Shown: positions 54,736 to 64,000 of the stretch, in pieces
How positions within the stretch are numbered: the first letter of the stretch is position 1
Layout: each line of letters starts with the position of its first letter
Assembly (NCBI GenBank): GCA_024748595.1
Contig: CP072944.1
Location: forward strand, 776,001 to 840,000
DNA: 64,000 nt
Reading direction: 5' to 3'
Origin: Sodalis sp. Ffu
Lineage (GTDB): Bacteria > Pseudomonadota > Gammaproteobacteria > Enterobacterales > Enterobacteriaceae
Translations under genes and position numbers: made by a program
The notes under the pieces: generated by a model
What the model was told of the DNA's origin: nothing
What the model saw: the letters and a program-made list of their open reading frames with translations, nothing else
Databases searched by the model: none

Positions 54736-55707
54736 ATGAACCTTAAGCAAATTACTGAATTGACCGCACAAGACATGATTGATGTCAACACGGCGATTCT
54801 TGAGCAGCTGACTTCTGAGATTACCCTGATCAATCAGCTCGGCCACTACATCATCAGCAGCGGCGGCAAGCGCTTCCGACCAATGATTGCGGTGCTGGTA
54901 GCAAGAGCGCTAAACTACCAGGGCAAACAACATGTTACGGTTGCAACATTGATAGAATTTATTCACACCGCAACACTTTTGCATGACGATGTAGTGGATG
55001 AATCAGGAATGCGCCGTGGTAAGGCGACGGCTAATGCGGCATTTGGAAATGCCGCAAGTGTGCTGGTCGGGGATTTCATTTACACTCGCGCCTTTCAAAT
55101 GATGACTGAGCTAAAATCATTGCGGGTGCTCTCTTTGATGTCTGAAGCAGTTAACGTTATCGCCGAAGGTGAAGTTCTGCAATTGATGAACTGTAACGAT
55201 CCGGACATCACCATCGAGAGTTATATGCGAGTAATTTACAGCAAAACCGCACGGCTGTTTGAGGCAGCGGCTCAATCCTCTGCAATACTAGCTGGCGCCT
55301 GTGTTGATCAAGAAACGGACTTACGTAATTACGGCCGCTATCTCGGGACCGCTTTTCAGTTGATTGACGATTTACTGGACTATGGCTCCGATGGCAAAAC
55401 ACTCGGTAAAAATATCGGAGACGATCTTAACGAAGGAAAACCTACCTTACCCCTGCTACACGCCATGCACAACGGTACACCAATCCAGGTATCACTTATT
55501 CGCCAGGCTATCAAGCAAGGCAACGGCCGTCATTTGCTAGAAACAGTCTTGGAAGCTATGCACCAATATGGTTCGCTGGAATATACCAGACAATGCGCAG
55601 AGGAAAAAGCGAATAAAGCCATCGCCTGTCTCGACTGTCTATCCCCATCGCCTTACCGCTATGCGCTAGAAAGTTTAGCACACCTAACGGTACAGCGTGA
55701 CTCATAA
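54736..55707 (+). CDS. ispB: Octaprenyl diphosphate synthase
   Basis: IspB makes the C40 isoprenoid side chain of ubiquinone and menaquinone from IPP and FPP. The product has 323 aa, like E. coli. The first Asp-rich motif is LLHDDVVDE and the second LIDDLLDYGSD; GGKRFRPM binds diphosphate. AEGEVLQLMNCND is the conserved middle. It is essential in E. coli, in line with its retention. It is divergent from rplU with a 240-bp shared promoter region. Confidence 0.97.
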   Translation: MNLKQITELTAQDMIDVNTAILEQLTSEITLINQLGHYIISSGGKRFRPMIAVLVARALNYQGKQHVTVATLIEFIHTATLLHDDVVDESGMRRGKATANAAFGNAASVLVGDFIYTRAFQMMTELKSLRVLSLMSEAVNVIAEGEVLQLMNCNDPDITIESYMRVIYSKTARLFEAAAQSSAILAGACVDQETDLRNYGRYLGTAFQLIDDLLDYGSDGKTLGKNIGDDLNEGKPTLPLLHAMHNGTPIQVSLIRQAIKQGNGRHLLETVLEAMHQYGSLEYTRQCAEEKANKAIACLDCLSPSPYRYALESLAHLTVQRDS

Positions 55708-56363
55708 AACGCGTAAAAGAGCTTTTGCCTATAAACAAATCAAGCACGCCATGCTTCGTAGCAAGCATGCAATCGAGATTCATATGATCGACGATACCAC
55801 GAAATAGAAACACTGTACGCTTGTAAAAATATACAAAAAAAATTAAAAAACTATCAAAACTTAGATGCACATGGTAGTTGAGATGTATGCTAAGGATATT
55901 CGCCCCACAAACAACCTATAATTATTAATTAGGAAAAAATTTCGATTAGAAAAAAGATAAAAAACAACTAAATTACTTTAATATAACCAAATGAGACTGA
56001 TAAATAGTCACTTGCTGTAATCCGCCAGTGTCAATTGCTACAGTACTACTAACCACAATTAGTAGTAATTCCAAAGTGTGGCTGCTCCTAATCACAAACA
56101 ATTTGATCTTTATCAAATACGCATATCAACCACTACACAAAGTATAATATGCAAATTTTTGATATCTACCCATTAAAAAACAAATATTATGCCTTAAGCT
56201 TCAATAAAAGGATACAACATTCGATCGGGATCTGATTAACAGCATAGTGATTCCTTAGCCCCACGGAGTATGAGGGAGAAATAGATGATAGTAATTTTAT
56301 TACATAAAAAATTATGTTTATACATAATCATTCATTAAATTTTGGCTCATTTTGCAGTAAATC
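55708..56363. other. Decayed spacer between ispB and the argR pseudogene
   Basis: In E. coli mdh is divergent from argR, so an mdh ruin could lie here on the minus strand. I see at most a faint trace near 56025-56050 (complement resembling VAxLGxTGGxGQ) and do not call it. Just before argR, about 56310-56335, TTATACATAATCATTCATTA resembles an ARG box (ArgR operator half-sites TGAAT), consistent with the former autoregulated argR promoter. Confidence 0.35.
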
Positions 56364-56770
56364 ATGCAAAATCAATCAAGACAAGAAGAATTGATTAAAG
56401 CTTTCAAGGCGTTACTAAAAAAAAAAAGAAAAGTGCAGCTCTCAAAGCGAGATTGTACTAAATTTGCAAGAAAAAGGTTTTGGAAATATTAATTAATCAA
56501 AAGTATCGCGCATGCTGACCAAATTCGCTGCAGTATGGACCCGCAGCGCCAAAATGAAAATAATCTATTGCCTGCCAACGAAACTGGAGGCTGCTGACCA
56601 TCAGCAGCTCTTTAAAATATTTGGGACTCGATGTAAACTATAATCAGTCAATAGTAGTGATACATACAACGGCTTGTTAAAAATCGTTATTACAATTGTT
56701 CAAATCACTCGTTTGGTGACAGAATATCTAATTCGATACGGGTTCTATCATGACATACCTTCTCTATATA
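56364..56770 (+). pseudogene. argR: Pseudogene of arginine repressor ArgR
   Basis: The start MQNQSRQEELIKAFKALLKK is identical in style to E. coli ArgR, then an A-run (11 A near 56420) shifts the frame. Downstream pieces remain readable in other frames: the [20 protein letters not shown] region, a YCLPANETG-like piece and SIVVIHTT (matching AVVVIHTS). Stops and shifts destroy the DNA-binding and oligomerisation parts. The slip probably began in the poly-A stretch. Confidence 0.9.
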
Positions 56771-56929
56771 TCATAAACTCATAATAACAATAGCTGAAAA
56801 TTTATTTTAATGTTTATTACTTTTATTGGTTGATTTGAATCAGAATTATTAGAACAGTAAAAAAGCTCCTTTTCAGGAAGATCACAGATTTGATTTTAGG
56901 TCAGTGACCTAGTGACCTATATCCTAACC

Positions 56930-57458
56930 TCCAAGCGTACGTCGGAGATATCTATTTAATTTTTAAGACATTTTTACAACCTGCAGTCGTACTTTTGCAT
57001 CTGTTACATTACTACAGAGCAGAAATAAGATGTAATGTATCATCAAGGATTGCACAAAACAAAGCGCTTTTCCTGATATATGTGTTCTAATTTTTCCTTC
57101 ATATTCACTCAAAGATCTTTTGGCCTAATATCATCAATAGAAATATGAGAAATGCTACCGTATATCGCATTTTTTATCATAATATTAAAGTTTTAACATA
57201 TCTGCTGATGCATATAGAACTAGCGTTTAACACAAAGGAATATGCACTAACTAAAAAATAATGTCTATAAAATTTTATAATTGCTTAAAGAGAAATATAC
57301 AATCAAAATATCAATTAATCGTGTTTAATCAGAGTATTGTTATCACACGTCAAATTAATAATTTAAAAATATTTTACCATTAAAGAGATTGATTTAAAAA
57401 TTTTATGATTCATCCCCTTTATTATTAATTAAAAAGATTTAATTGATTCAATAAAGCT
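56930..57458 (-). mobile_element. IS903-like remnant, minus strand
   Basis: The outer end AATTGATTCAATAAAGCT (57441-57458) has three mismatches to the family repeat. The block at 57080-57160 aligns with the LKVFGEGE/VIDS blocks of the minus copy at 25930-25995, and the sequence around 57075 (TGTGTTCTAATTTTT) is shared with 25938. The other end is unclear. Confidence 0.55.
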
Positions 57459-57499
57459 AAAATAGTTAACCTAAGCATCAATATCACTATAAAAATAAT

Positions 57500-58060
57500 A
57501 CCTCCCTTGCGGCTCTTTTTGACGTTTATCAGACAGAAATTGACCGTCAACCGCTGTTGCTCATTACCCAGATAGAATCTCCTGTTGCAACTTTTTGACT
57601 ATTTACACCACACTATCCACGTAGTAGCAAGATAGTGCATAGTCTGTACATAGACTGCAGCAAATGCGCTAGCACAGCAGGAAAGTTATGGCTGAAACAA
57701 TAAAGACTTCCTCGATATACCCAACAGAAATGATACCACCGACTTTATTTACGCGTCCAAAGGACCTAACATAGGGTGAGAGTGATCATTATAGTTATTT
57801 CTGGCAAACAACGCCTTTAATTTTATTCGATGAAACTATCCTTAATACCTAACTGCATAACATTGCAAGTTGCGGCGTTTAAAATTAGCTCATAATTTTA
57901 AATCCACAGGATCCAAGCCCAGATGCCCAACTTTCTTCTCTGGAATCACCCCAATTGCTCTATAGATTAAACTGCCATAGATTCTCTACCTGAATTAAAA
58001 TACACCAACATTGCCAAACCGCCCATAAAATATCGCAGATCGCAAGATATAAATATGCAT
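57500..58060 (-). pseudogene. mpl: Pseudogene of murein peptide ligase Mpl
   Basis: The start MHIYIL (58060) and, one base out of frame, ICDI then FMGGLAML match MRIHILGICGTFMGGLAML of E. coli. LDPVDLK and the sequence after it match the LEPQPDLVIIGNAMTRGNPCVEAVL region. Near 57530-57570 ATGDSIWVMSNSG and GQFLSDKRQKEP match the C-terminus PGDHILVMSNGGFGGIHQKLL. About 560 of 1374 bp remain. Mpl recycles cell-wall tripeptide. It is divergent from fbp, exactly as in E. coli. Confidence 0.8.
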
Positions 58061-58099
58061 AATTCTTTCTATTTTTTAACTGTTAACTACCTACATTTT

Positions 58100-58600
58100 A
58101 ATATTCTAGTCCAATTAATAGAAACCATACTTAAACGTAATAAAAATCTGTTTAAATTAAACAAAAAAGATAAACATTATAGTAAAATCAGTTCAGTAGT
58201 TGTACTATACAACAATAAAGCTCAGAGCAAAATAATTCACCGTGATATTAATAAAACAAGATTGGTATATATTTTACCATTATCAGCATTGAAAGTGCGC
58301 AAAATTGAAGTACAAAAAAGCACAACATGTTCGCAAAACTAAGAGCAACCTCAAAGTTTACAGACAATTGATGACATCAGCTTACTCAGAAGAAAAGGAT
58401 ATAATCCTTATTTTTCGAATAAAAATAGCAAATATTAGTATTGATGTCCCTCTCTGTGCTTCCTATAACACCGAATAAATGTCTCATTAATGTAGCATCT
58501 TTAATCTATCTGTTACAGGTAGGCAATAGGGGTCAAACCAACACATACTTTACTTACAATCAAGTTTTAAAAGATAGCGCTTCTTCGCCGCTACTTCTTC
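58100..58600 (+). pseudogene. fbp: Pseudogene of fructose-1,6-bisphosphatase Fbp
   Basis: An open stretch still reads SKIIHRDINKTRLVYIL, then VRKIEVQK, matching AKIIHRDINKAGLVDILG..VQGEVQQKLD of E. coli Fbp. Later broken pieces fit LFANEKLRAAL, SEEEDEIVVFEG (SEEKDIILIF near 58390), NIDVNVSVG and LQPGNKQ (LQVGNRGQ near 58517). The catalytic core is incomplete. Loss would block gluconeogenesis unless another bisphosphatase exists. Confidence 0.82.
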
Positions 58601-58802
58601 CAGCTGTGGTGAAGAAACAAATTCCTGAGCTATAATTTAACTATCACCTTTATAACCAATTAGGTCATAAAACCAAGATAACAAAATTGCAATTAAACCG
58701 CAGCAATTGCATCAACGAGTGTAAAGTGCTTTATCCGCGATTATGGATAAGATTAGCTATAATAGCCGTCACACTTTTATTGAAAAGTATAAGGAAAACG
58801 AG

Positions 58803-59345
58803 ATGAGTTTAAATTTGGTACCGGCGGGAAAAGATCTTCCGGAAGATATTTACGTTATTATTGAAATTTCGACGAATACAGATCCCATCAAATATGAAGT
58901 TGACAAGAAAACCGGCGCCTTGCTTGTCGATCGCTTTATGTCCACCACCATGTTCTACCCTTGCAACTACGGCTATATCAATAATACCCTCTCGCTGGAC
59001 GGCGATCCAGTAGACGTTCTGGTACCGACTCCGTATCCACTACAACCGGGCTCCGTGGTACGTTGCCGTCCAGTGGGCATGTTGAAAATGACCGACGAAT
59101 CTGGCGAAGATATCAAGCTGGTCGCAGTGCCACATACAAAGCTGTCGAAAGAGTACGATAACATCAAAGATGTAGAAAATCTCCCGCTGCTACTGCGAGA
59201 ACAAATTACCCATTTTTTTAAGCACTATAAAGATCTGGAAGCAGGAAAATGGGTAAAAATAGATGCCTGGGATAACGCCCAGGCTGCTAAAATTGAAATA
59301 CTTTCCTCATTCGAGCGTGCAAAAAAAATCAAATGCGTTTCATAA
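58803..59345 (+). CDS. ppa: Inorganic pyrophosphatase
   Basis: Ppa hydrolyses pyrophosphate and so drives nucleic-acid and aminoacyl-tRNA synthesis. The product has 180 aa from [20 protein letters not shown], against 176 in E. coli. The signature DGDPVDVLV with the metal-binding Asp residues is intact, and [10 protein letters not shown] and [11 protein letters not shown] are conserved. I start at 58803 (AAGGA 7 bases upstream); an earlier in-frame ATG at 58743 would add 20 unconserved residues. The order fbp-ppa-ytfP-tamB follows E. coli with the intervening genes removed. An IS end starts 5 bases after the stop. Confidence 0.97.
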   Translation: MSLNLVPAGKDLPEDIYVIIEISTNTDPIKYEVDKKTGALLVDRFMSTTMFYPCNYGYINNTLSLDGDPVDVLVPTPYPLQPGSVVRCRPVGMLKMTDESGEDIKLVAVPHTKLSKEYDNIKDVENLPLLLREQITHFFKHYKDLEAGKWVKIDAWDNAQAAKIEILSSFERAKKIKCVS

Positions 59346-59349
59346 AAAA

Positions 59350-59557
59350 AGCTTTGTTAAATAAAATTTGCTCTACCATCAACTATTTGCCAAGAGTCCA
59401 AAGAATGGCCGTTTTACAGTATATCAATTTATCCAATTTACTAATGCAGATTAACTACTAGTAACAAATAGGAAATATTTAACTAAAAATAGAATTTATA
59501 AAAAACTTGTAATGCTCGCGGCATAAGGCAAAAAAACTCAATTTACTTAACAAAACT
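59350..59557 (-). mobile_element. Minimal IS903-like remnant with both ends
   Basis: The left repeat AGCTTTGTTAAATAAAATT (59350-59368) and right repeat AATTTACTTAACAAAACT (59540-59557) enclose only about 170 bp, in which 59490-59530 matches the minus-strand LTLRALQGFI block. It is a deletion derivative ending right behind ppa. Confidence 0.65.
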
Positions 59558-59599
59558 TAAAGCCATAAAACCGCTTTAAGCGATTCTATGCATCAACAC

Positions 59600-59905
59600 C
59601 AAACTAAACCAAAATTTTTACATCTCTATACCCATCCCTAACTACGATTTCAGACCAGCTATCGACTGATAAAATATAACTAAGAACTGCCCGTAATATA
59701 CATTTGTTATTCATCACTCTAGGTTTGCACATAGATCTAATTCCCAAAGAGCAGTAAAACCGATGCGCTACAACTCATCATAAACTTATAGCACTGACAA
59801 AGATAACGTATGGATAATAGCTACATAAATTCTTAGCCCAAGATATGGTAACCTAGCAAACCATTATCCAGTAACTCTTTCTCTGATTGCATCGCAAATT
59901 ACAAT
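59600..59905 (-). pseudogene. ytfP: Pseudogene of YtfP (gamma-glutamylcyclotransferase-like)
   Basis: In E. coli ytfP follows tamB on the same strand. Here, on the minus strand, broken frames give KSYWI, LLGYHILG and SYYP, resembling SHWMTNAQLLGDFSIDNYQLYSLGHYP, and later ELD and YQSIAGLKS, resembling YQRPVDGLKLIESGDW. Stops are frequent. Confidence 0.6.
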
Positions 59906-59923
59906 AAAAAATAATTCGTATAG

Positions 59924-62900
59924 TTAAAATTCAAACCGATAAAACAAAGCAAGTGCTTGATCAAGACCAGATACAGCTTCCAAATAAAGTTTTGGCATTA
60001 AACGGTAACGTAAAGTTAACGTTGCCAGTGAGTCAAAAATACCAACACCATATTTGACCTGCAGACCGCGGGCAATATAGCCACTGACCACCACCTGAGA
60101 ACTATCGCCAACCCCCTGGGTATCCAACGCTAGATTGCTGACCCCGAAAGCTTCCCCGATTTTACCTACAAGTTGTCCGCTTTGTGCAACACCCATCCCA
60201 ATTAACATTGAAGTCATCATATTATTGTCGGCACCGGATCCCTCTAATCCCTGACCGCGCAATAAGTAGGATAACGCTTCCTGTTGCGATTTTATCGGAT
60301 CAGAAAATACCTCTAATTTCGGCTTATCAGCCATCCCAGTTACCCGCACACCAGCAGTAACGTCATCTTCAGTGGCAGCAGGATTACGGATAGCTTCAAC
60401 ATTGAGATAAGGTCGATCCACCGGACCAGAGAACAATAATTGCCCTTTGCTAACGACTAAATCCTGACCATAAGCATGGAAACGACCTGATGGAATATCA
60501 ATTTGACCGTTCAAACCCAGTCCTTGCTTATCCTGAACTATTTTCAAATCACCTTTAAGCTTGGCTTGCAAACCGAAAGCGCTAATATGCACATCATCCC
60601 CGACATGAACCAATAAATTGGTACTGATGGGAATAGCAGAGCTTTCAACGATGTCTGGTAACAGCTTATCGTCAAACAGAACCTCGTCGGGGGAGATCCC
60701 TACCACGCTTGACGGCAAATCTTTTACTTCTATACTCCCCCAAGGAATATCAACCTTGCCATTAAACGCAAATAACGCAGGTGTAGCCTCAAAAATAATG
60801 TCGGGCGATATATCCAAACGCACTAGTGACGGGACGGTGATTCGCACTTTATTCCCCCTAGCGCCAATATGTACGCACCATGCTTCCATACAACTCCAAT
60901 CGGCGTTTCCTGATAAATGTATTTGCCCATTGGACGTGCCAATCACCGCCTGTAGTGCAGAACTAGTGCCGGTAAAATTTAAGGACAGTCGACTATCGTC
61001 AGTCATAGCGAACGGCATACCCCCCCCCTGAATGACCAGACGCTCCAGCCCCAATTGACCATAAAGCCGTGGCCTCTGGACATTCCCACCAAGCTGCAAA
61101 TTGGCGTGAAGCAAACCGCTAACACACTCACCGCGCGATAGCAATGGCTTAAGCAACATAAGTGACATCCCGTTAATATTCACATTACCTAAAAGATTGC
61201 GCCGGTTTTCTGGATCTAACATCTGTACTTGTCCATTAAACTGCCCGTTGTCGGCGATCTTGATCAACCAATCAAGGATGGCCAGCCTCTTGTACAGCCC
61301 AATGTTCAACGTAATAGTATCAAACACCAATGACAAAGTTTTACTTTGCAAAGTCTGATTAATTTTTACCCTATTACCAACTAGCGATACTTTACCATTA
61401 GGCAACCCGCCACCAGCGGCCCAACGCAAATCGGCGCGACCGGTGAAGACTCCGCTGACCTGCGTATCAGCAGGCAGCAACGGTTTAAGAATCGCCAGGT
61501 CAAAATGATTCATCACCGCACTCACCTGCCCACATGCCCCAGCCTCTATATTATGAGGCATGCAAATCTGGGCATTGGAGTTTTTCCAGCAATGGGGACC
61601 AATGATAATTCTCCGTTGCAGGTTTTGATAATCTACCACCATATTTCGTGTCAGATGCCACTCCCCTAGCAATGTAGCCAAACTAGTCTGACTTAAAGCA
61701 CCGTACCAACTTTGATGAGCACGGTCAAAACTCCCGTTCAGCTGCAACTGACCTGCCACCGGCTTACCCTGCATCACCAACTTCAATTGGTGCTGCTTTT
61801 CATCGCCAGTGACTGATAAAATTAACTGACGAACCGACAACATGCCTTGCTGCAACTGATCCATGTGCAACTGAACATCACCACGTATGATATCGCTGCA
61901 CTGATGAACCTCTCCTTTCAGGGCTACCCGGCGGAGCATCAAATTATCCCAGCGCAAAGCGCTGGCATTGAAATCTACCAGCAGCTGCGGTGCTTTTAAA
62001 TCGCCACGCAGTTTAATACTACCTTGGGCACTACCGCCGAGCCCAGGAACTGCCCCGGTAAGCACCGGCGCATGAAGCGTGGCGTCAAGCGCGAACTTAT
62101 CTTTTATATCCCCTTTAACCTCCAGAGTATTATCTCCTAGCGCCAGTAAAAGTTCGGGCACTTGCCACCTTCCAGCTGAATTACCGCTCAATGAACCACG
62201 GATGGTAAACACACTTTGCTCAATGTTACCGCGAAGATCTAGCGACGGGACCTGTAACTGCCAGTTACCAGAATATAAGCTGCCAAGAATAGTCATTTTC
62301 CCCACTAACCGTGCAGGCCACGCAGGCCATTGCCCCGATGTATTCAAACCGCTCAAGGTCAACTCGCTACGCCAACTGATGGCACGTTGCCAATCGACCA
62401 CCGCTGTTAAATCGGTATATCCCTCCAATACCGACAGTCTTAACCGCGACAAAATAAAGCCGTCGGTATTACCCTTGGCTTCCATAGCGATATTAACCAG
62501 CGGTGAGCTCTCCCCGCTCAGCACCGCTTTCATCGTCATCCTATAATCTCGTGCCCTACCATCCAATCTTAAAGTCATACCCTGCACCCGGTATTGCGCC
62601 TTACCAGCCAGCGGCCACTGTATGTCTTCGCTGTCCAGTACCAGCATCAAAGGCAAACCTACCTGCGATAATCTAGTCTTCAGCACCAACTGCGCACTAA
62701 TGGGGCCAGAGAGATTGAGATTGATACACAATTCATCGCGTAAACCACCGCTTAGGATCATTTTAATCTTTTCTTCCTTCAATGGATCTATATGCAGAAT
62801 GGTGTTGATCATTAGATTCACCGGCCACTTACCGTTCAACTGCGCGCTGCCTGATGCGTTAAACAGCCCATGTGGCGAGTTGATATCCAGCAATGTCAAT

Positions 62901-63757
62901 TCAGCATGCTGATAGTGTGCCGACGCCTGCATGCGTAACCTGGTAATCGGTAGATTGCTCTCTCCAGTTACACACAAATTTTCCCCATCAATCCTTTCTA
63001 GAGTCAGACTAAACGGCATGGTAAAGGTTGGGACCAGTGGCAACAACGGTTTAGCAAAAAAAGCTTCCAGTGTTTGAGCAAGCGATGGCTGAGCGCGAAC
63101 CCCTGCCCATTCTGCCTCTGCCTGCGTGCTGTTTTGCGACGAACGGCTGCTACCGGTACCAAATTTAATCGCTTGCGACCCAGCATTACCCCTATGATCC
63201 GCTACAAACTGTGTCGCGGTGGGAAGCACCACAAGCAATCCGGCGATACGCGTTGGTGTCACCACCAATGAGTTATCGCGGAACGTTAAGCCGCTGCTAA
63301 ATTGATTGAGCATGACCGCGGTGTTATTCACCTTGACCTGAATATTATTAATAACTAAACGACGCAGAATCAGCGGATAAAACGTGGAAATAAAGCTATA
63401 AGCCTTGGATTTTCGCTGGACTACGGACGCCAGCGAACCCAATTTAGAGGTTTTAACTTTCACCGAAACATCGCGCAGCGAAAGATCATTAACACAAAAC
63501 TGGCGATGCCACAAACAACCCCAATCCAGAGATAAATGGAACTCACCTGCATCAATCGTGATGCCAGGCATTTGGTAACTCAGTTGCTTCAGTGTTAAAT
63601 CACGCCAACCACCACTGATCAAAGCAATCTCTAGTCCTGGCACCAAATGGGTGACGCCATTCAGAACTAAATGAAGCCCGGTGGCAGTACAAAATAAAAA
63701 TACCAGCGTAGAGAATAACAGTAAAAAAACCAAGAAACATTTTTTTAAAAGGCTCAT
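59924..63757 (-). CDS. tamB: Translocation and assembly module subunit TamB
   Basis: TamB is a very large inner-membrane-anchored periplasmic protein that, with outer-membrane TamA, helps build the outer membrane (autotransporter assembly, lipid transport). The product has 1277 aa, versus 1259 in E. coli. It has one N-terminal membrane helix ([17 protein letters not shown]), a long beta-rich AsmA-like body (repeated DLNG/LxG strands) and the C-terminal TamB domain with [44 protein letters not shown] and [31 protein letters not shown]. An insertion around residues 190-220 (Ser/Gln-rich, [20 protein letters not shown]) is not in E. coli. It overlaps tamA by 4 bases (ATGA). Keeping such a large gene in a shrinking genome argues that it matters. 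Confidence 0.96.
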   Translation of the reverse strand: MSLLKKCFLVFLLLFSTLVFLFCTATGLHLVLNGVTHLVPGLEIALISGGWRDLTLKQLSYQMPGITIDAGEFHLSLDWGCLWHRQFCVNDLSLRDVSVKVKTSKLGSLASVVQRKSKAYSFISTFYPLILRRLVINNIQVKVNNTAVMLNQFSSGLTFRDNSLVVTPTRIAGLLVVLPTATQFVADHRGNAGSQAIKFGTGSSRSSQNSTQAEAEWAGVRAQPSLAQTLEAFFAKPLLPLVPTFTMPFSLTLERIDGENLCVTGESNLPITRLRMQASAHYQHAELTLLDINSPHGLFNASGSAQLNGKWPVNLMINTILHIDPLKEEKIKMILSGGLRDELCINLNLSGPISAQLVLKTRLSQVGLPLMLVLDSEDIQWPLAGKAQYRVQGMTLRLDGRARDYRMTMKAVLSGESSPLVNIAMEAKGNTDGFILSRLRLSVLEGYTDLTAVVDWQRAISWRSELTLSGLNTSGQWPAWPARLVGKMTILGSLYSGNWQLQVPSLDLRGNIEQSVFTIRGSLSGNSAGRWQVPELLLALGDNTLEVKGDIKDKFALDATLHAPVLTGAVPGLGGSAQGSIKLRGDLKAPQLLVDFNASALRWDNLMLRRVALKGEVHQCSDIIRGDVQLHMDQLQQGMLSVRQLILSVTGDEKQHQLKLVMQGKPVAGQLQLNGSFDRAHQSWYGALSQTSLATLLGEWHLTRNMVVDYQNLQRRIIIGPHCWKNSNAQICMPHNIEAGACGQVSAVMNHFDLAILKPLLPADTQVSGVFTGRADLRWAAGGGLPNGKVSLVGNRVKINQTLQSKTLSLVFDTITLNIGLYKRLAILDWLIKIADNGQFNGQVQMLDPENRRNLLGNVNINGMSLMLLKPLLSRGECVSGLLHANLQLGGNVQRPRLYGQLGLERLVIQGGGMPFAMTDDSRLSLNFTGTSSALQAVIGTSNGQIHLSGNADWSCMEAWCVHIGARGNKVRITVPSLVRLDISPDIIFEATPALFAFNGKVDIPWGSIEVKDLPSSVVGISPDEVLFDDKLLPDIVESSAIPISTNLLVHVGDDVHISAFGLQAKLKGDLKIVQDKQGLGLNGQIDIPSGRFHAYGQDLVVSKGQLLFSGPVDRPYLNVEAIRNPAATEDDVTAGVRVTGMADKPKLEVFSDPIKSQQEALSYLLRGQGLEGSGADNNMMTSMLIGMGVAQSGQLVGKIGEAFGVSNLALDTQGVGDSSQVVVSGYIARGLQVKYGVGIFDSLATLTLRYRLMPKLYLEAVSGLDQALALFYRFEF

Positions 63758-64000
63758 AGTTCAGGCCCCCACCCAACATAAAACTGCAACCCATGCTCGC
63801 TCTTATCAGCAATAGGAGTGGCAAAATCGAGCTTAATAGACCCTACCACTGATTGCCAGCGCACGCCGAACCCAGCACCAGTTTTAAAATTGCTCTGCTT
63901 GATATCATTTACCGCTTCACCGTCGTCGATAAACACCGCTACCCACCATTTTCCAGTCGCATTGTATTGATACTCCAGCGAGCTCGTAGCTAATTTAGAG
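63754..64000 (-). CDS. tamA: Outer membrane TamA, 3' end only
   Basis: This is the last 81 residues of a BamA-family beta-barrel protein: [26 protein letters not shown], then [22 protein letters not shown], ending in [14 protein letters not shown]. This is the conserved C-terminal barrel of E. coli TamA ([37 protein letters not shown]). The rest lies beyond the window. The stop overlaps the tamB start (ATGA), so the pair is translationally coupled. Confidence 0.95.
   Translation of the reverse strand, partial: SKLATSSLEYQYNATGKWWVAVFIDDGEAVNDIKQSNFKTGAGFGVRWQSVVGSIKLDFATPIADKSEHGLQFYVGWGPEL

Noticed and set aside
55708-56280. Remnant of mdh divergent from argR
   Set aside because: Position fits E. 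coli, but only a very short and doubtful similarity is visible; not enough to call.
58441-58635. A 64-codon open frame before ppa as a new small gene
   Set aside because: Part of it (LQVGNRGQ) fits a decayed frame of fbp; the rest has no support.

Overview
The window is a piece of a chromosome from a gammaproteobacterium of the order Enterobacterales that is in the middle of genome decay, most probably an insect symbiont of the Sodalis/Serratia/Yersinia-like part of the order. Three things support this. The intact proteins are very close to their E. coli counterparts. The gene order keeps many E. coli blocks. The intact genes sit in long AT-rich stretches where the missing neighbours can still be read as broken remnants. 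I cannot name the species from the sequence alone.

Layout. 1-13904: recC, recB and recD intact, with a ruined ptrA between recC and recB, then argA convergent with recD. 14070-19299: fabA, lonH and matP intact, the ruin of ompA exactly where synteny predicts it, and insertion-sequence (IS) debris. 19485-25310: xthA, rsmC and hns separated by IS debris. 26794-30111: a compact galU-ugd-UDP-glucuronate epimerase block. 30740-49204, nearly all on the minus strand: the large translation/RNA/envelope block deaD, (nlpI), pnp, rpsO, (truB), rbfA, infB, nusA, (rimP), tRNA-fMet, tRNA-Leu, secG, glmM, folP, ftsH, rlmE, (yhbY, plus strand), greA; brackets mark pseudogenes. 49455-55707: dacB pseudogene, obgE in an orientation opposite to E. 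coli, a small Mu-type helix-turn-helix gene, rpmA, rplU, ispB. 56364-64000: pseudogenes of argR, mpl and fbp, intact ppa, pseudogene of ytfP, intact tamB and the 3' end of tamA.

One IS5/IS903-like element accounts for most of the non-genic structure. At least a dozen remnants share a terminal repeat close to GGCTTTGTTGAATAAATT and pieces of the same transposase. None is intact.

What is kept is mostly replication/repair (RecBCD, XthA), chromosome organisation (MatP, H-NS), ribosome building and translation (rbfA, infB, rpsO, rpmA, rplU, rlmE, rsmC, obgE), RNA turnover (pnp, deaD), unsaturated fatty acid and quinone side-chain synthesis (fabA, ispB), folate and peptidoglycan precursors (folP, glmM), outer-membrane biogenesis (tamA, tamB), protein export and quality control (secG, ftsH), and UDP-sugar synthesis. 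What is being lost is accessory envelope and recycling functions (ompA, nlpI, dacB, mpl), gluconeogenesis (fbp), regulation (argR) and some RNA/ribosome maturation helpers (truB, rimP, yhbY). I found no clearly new multi-gene system. The most interesting items are the intact Mu-type HTH gene in a decayed neighbourhood, the in-frame leader peptide fused to deaD, the family-wide IS ruin with the flipped obgE, and retained RNA structures.
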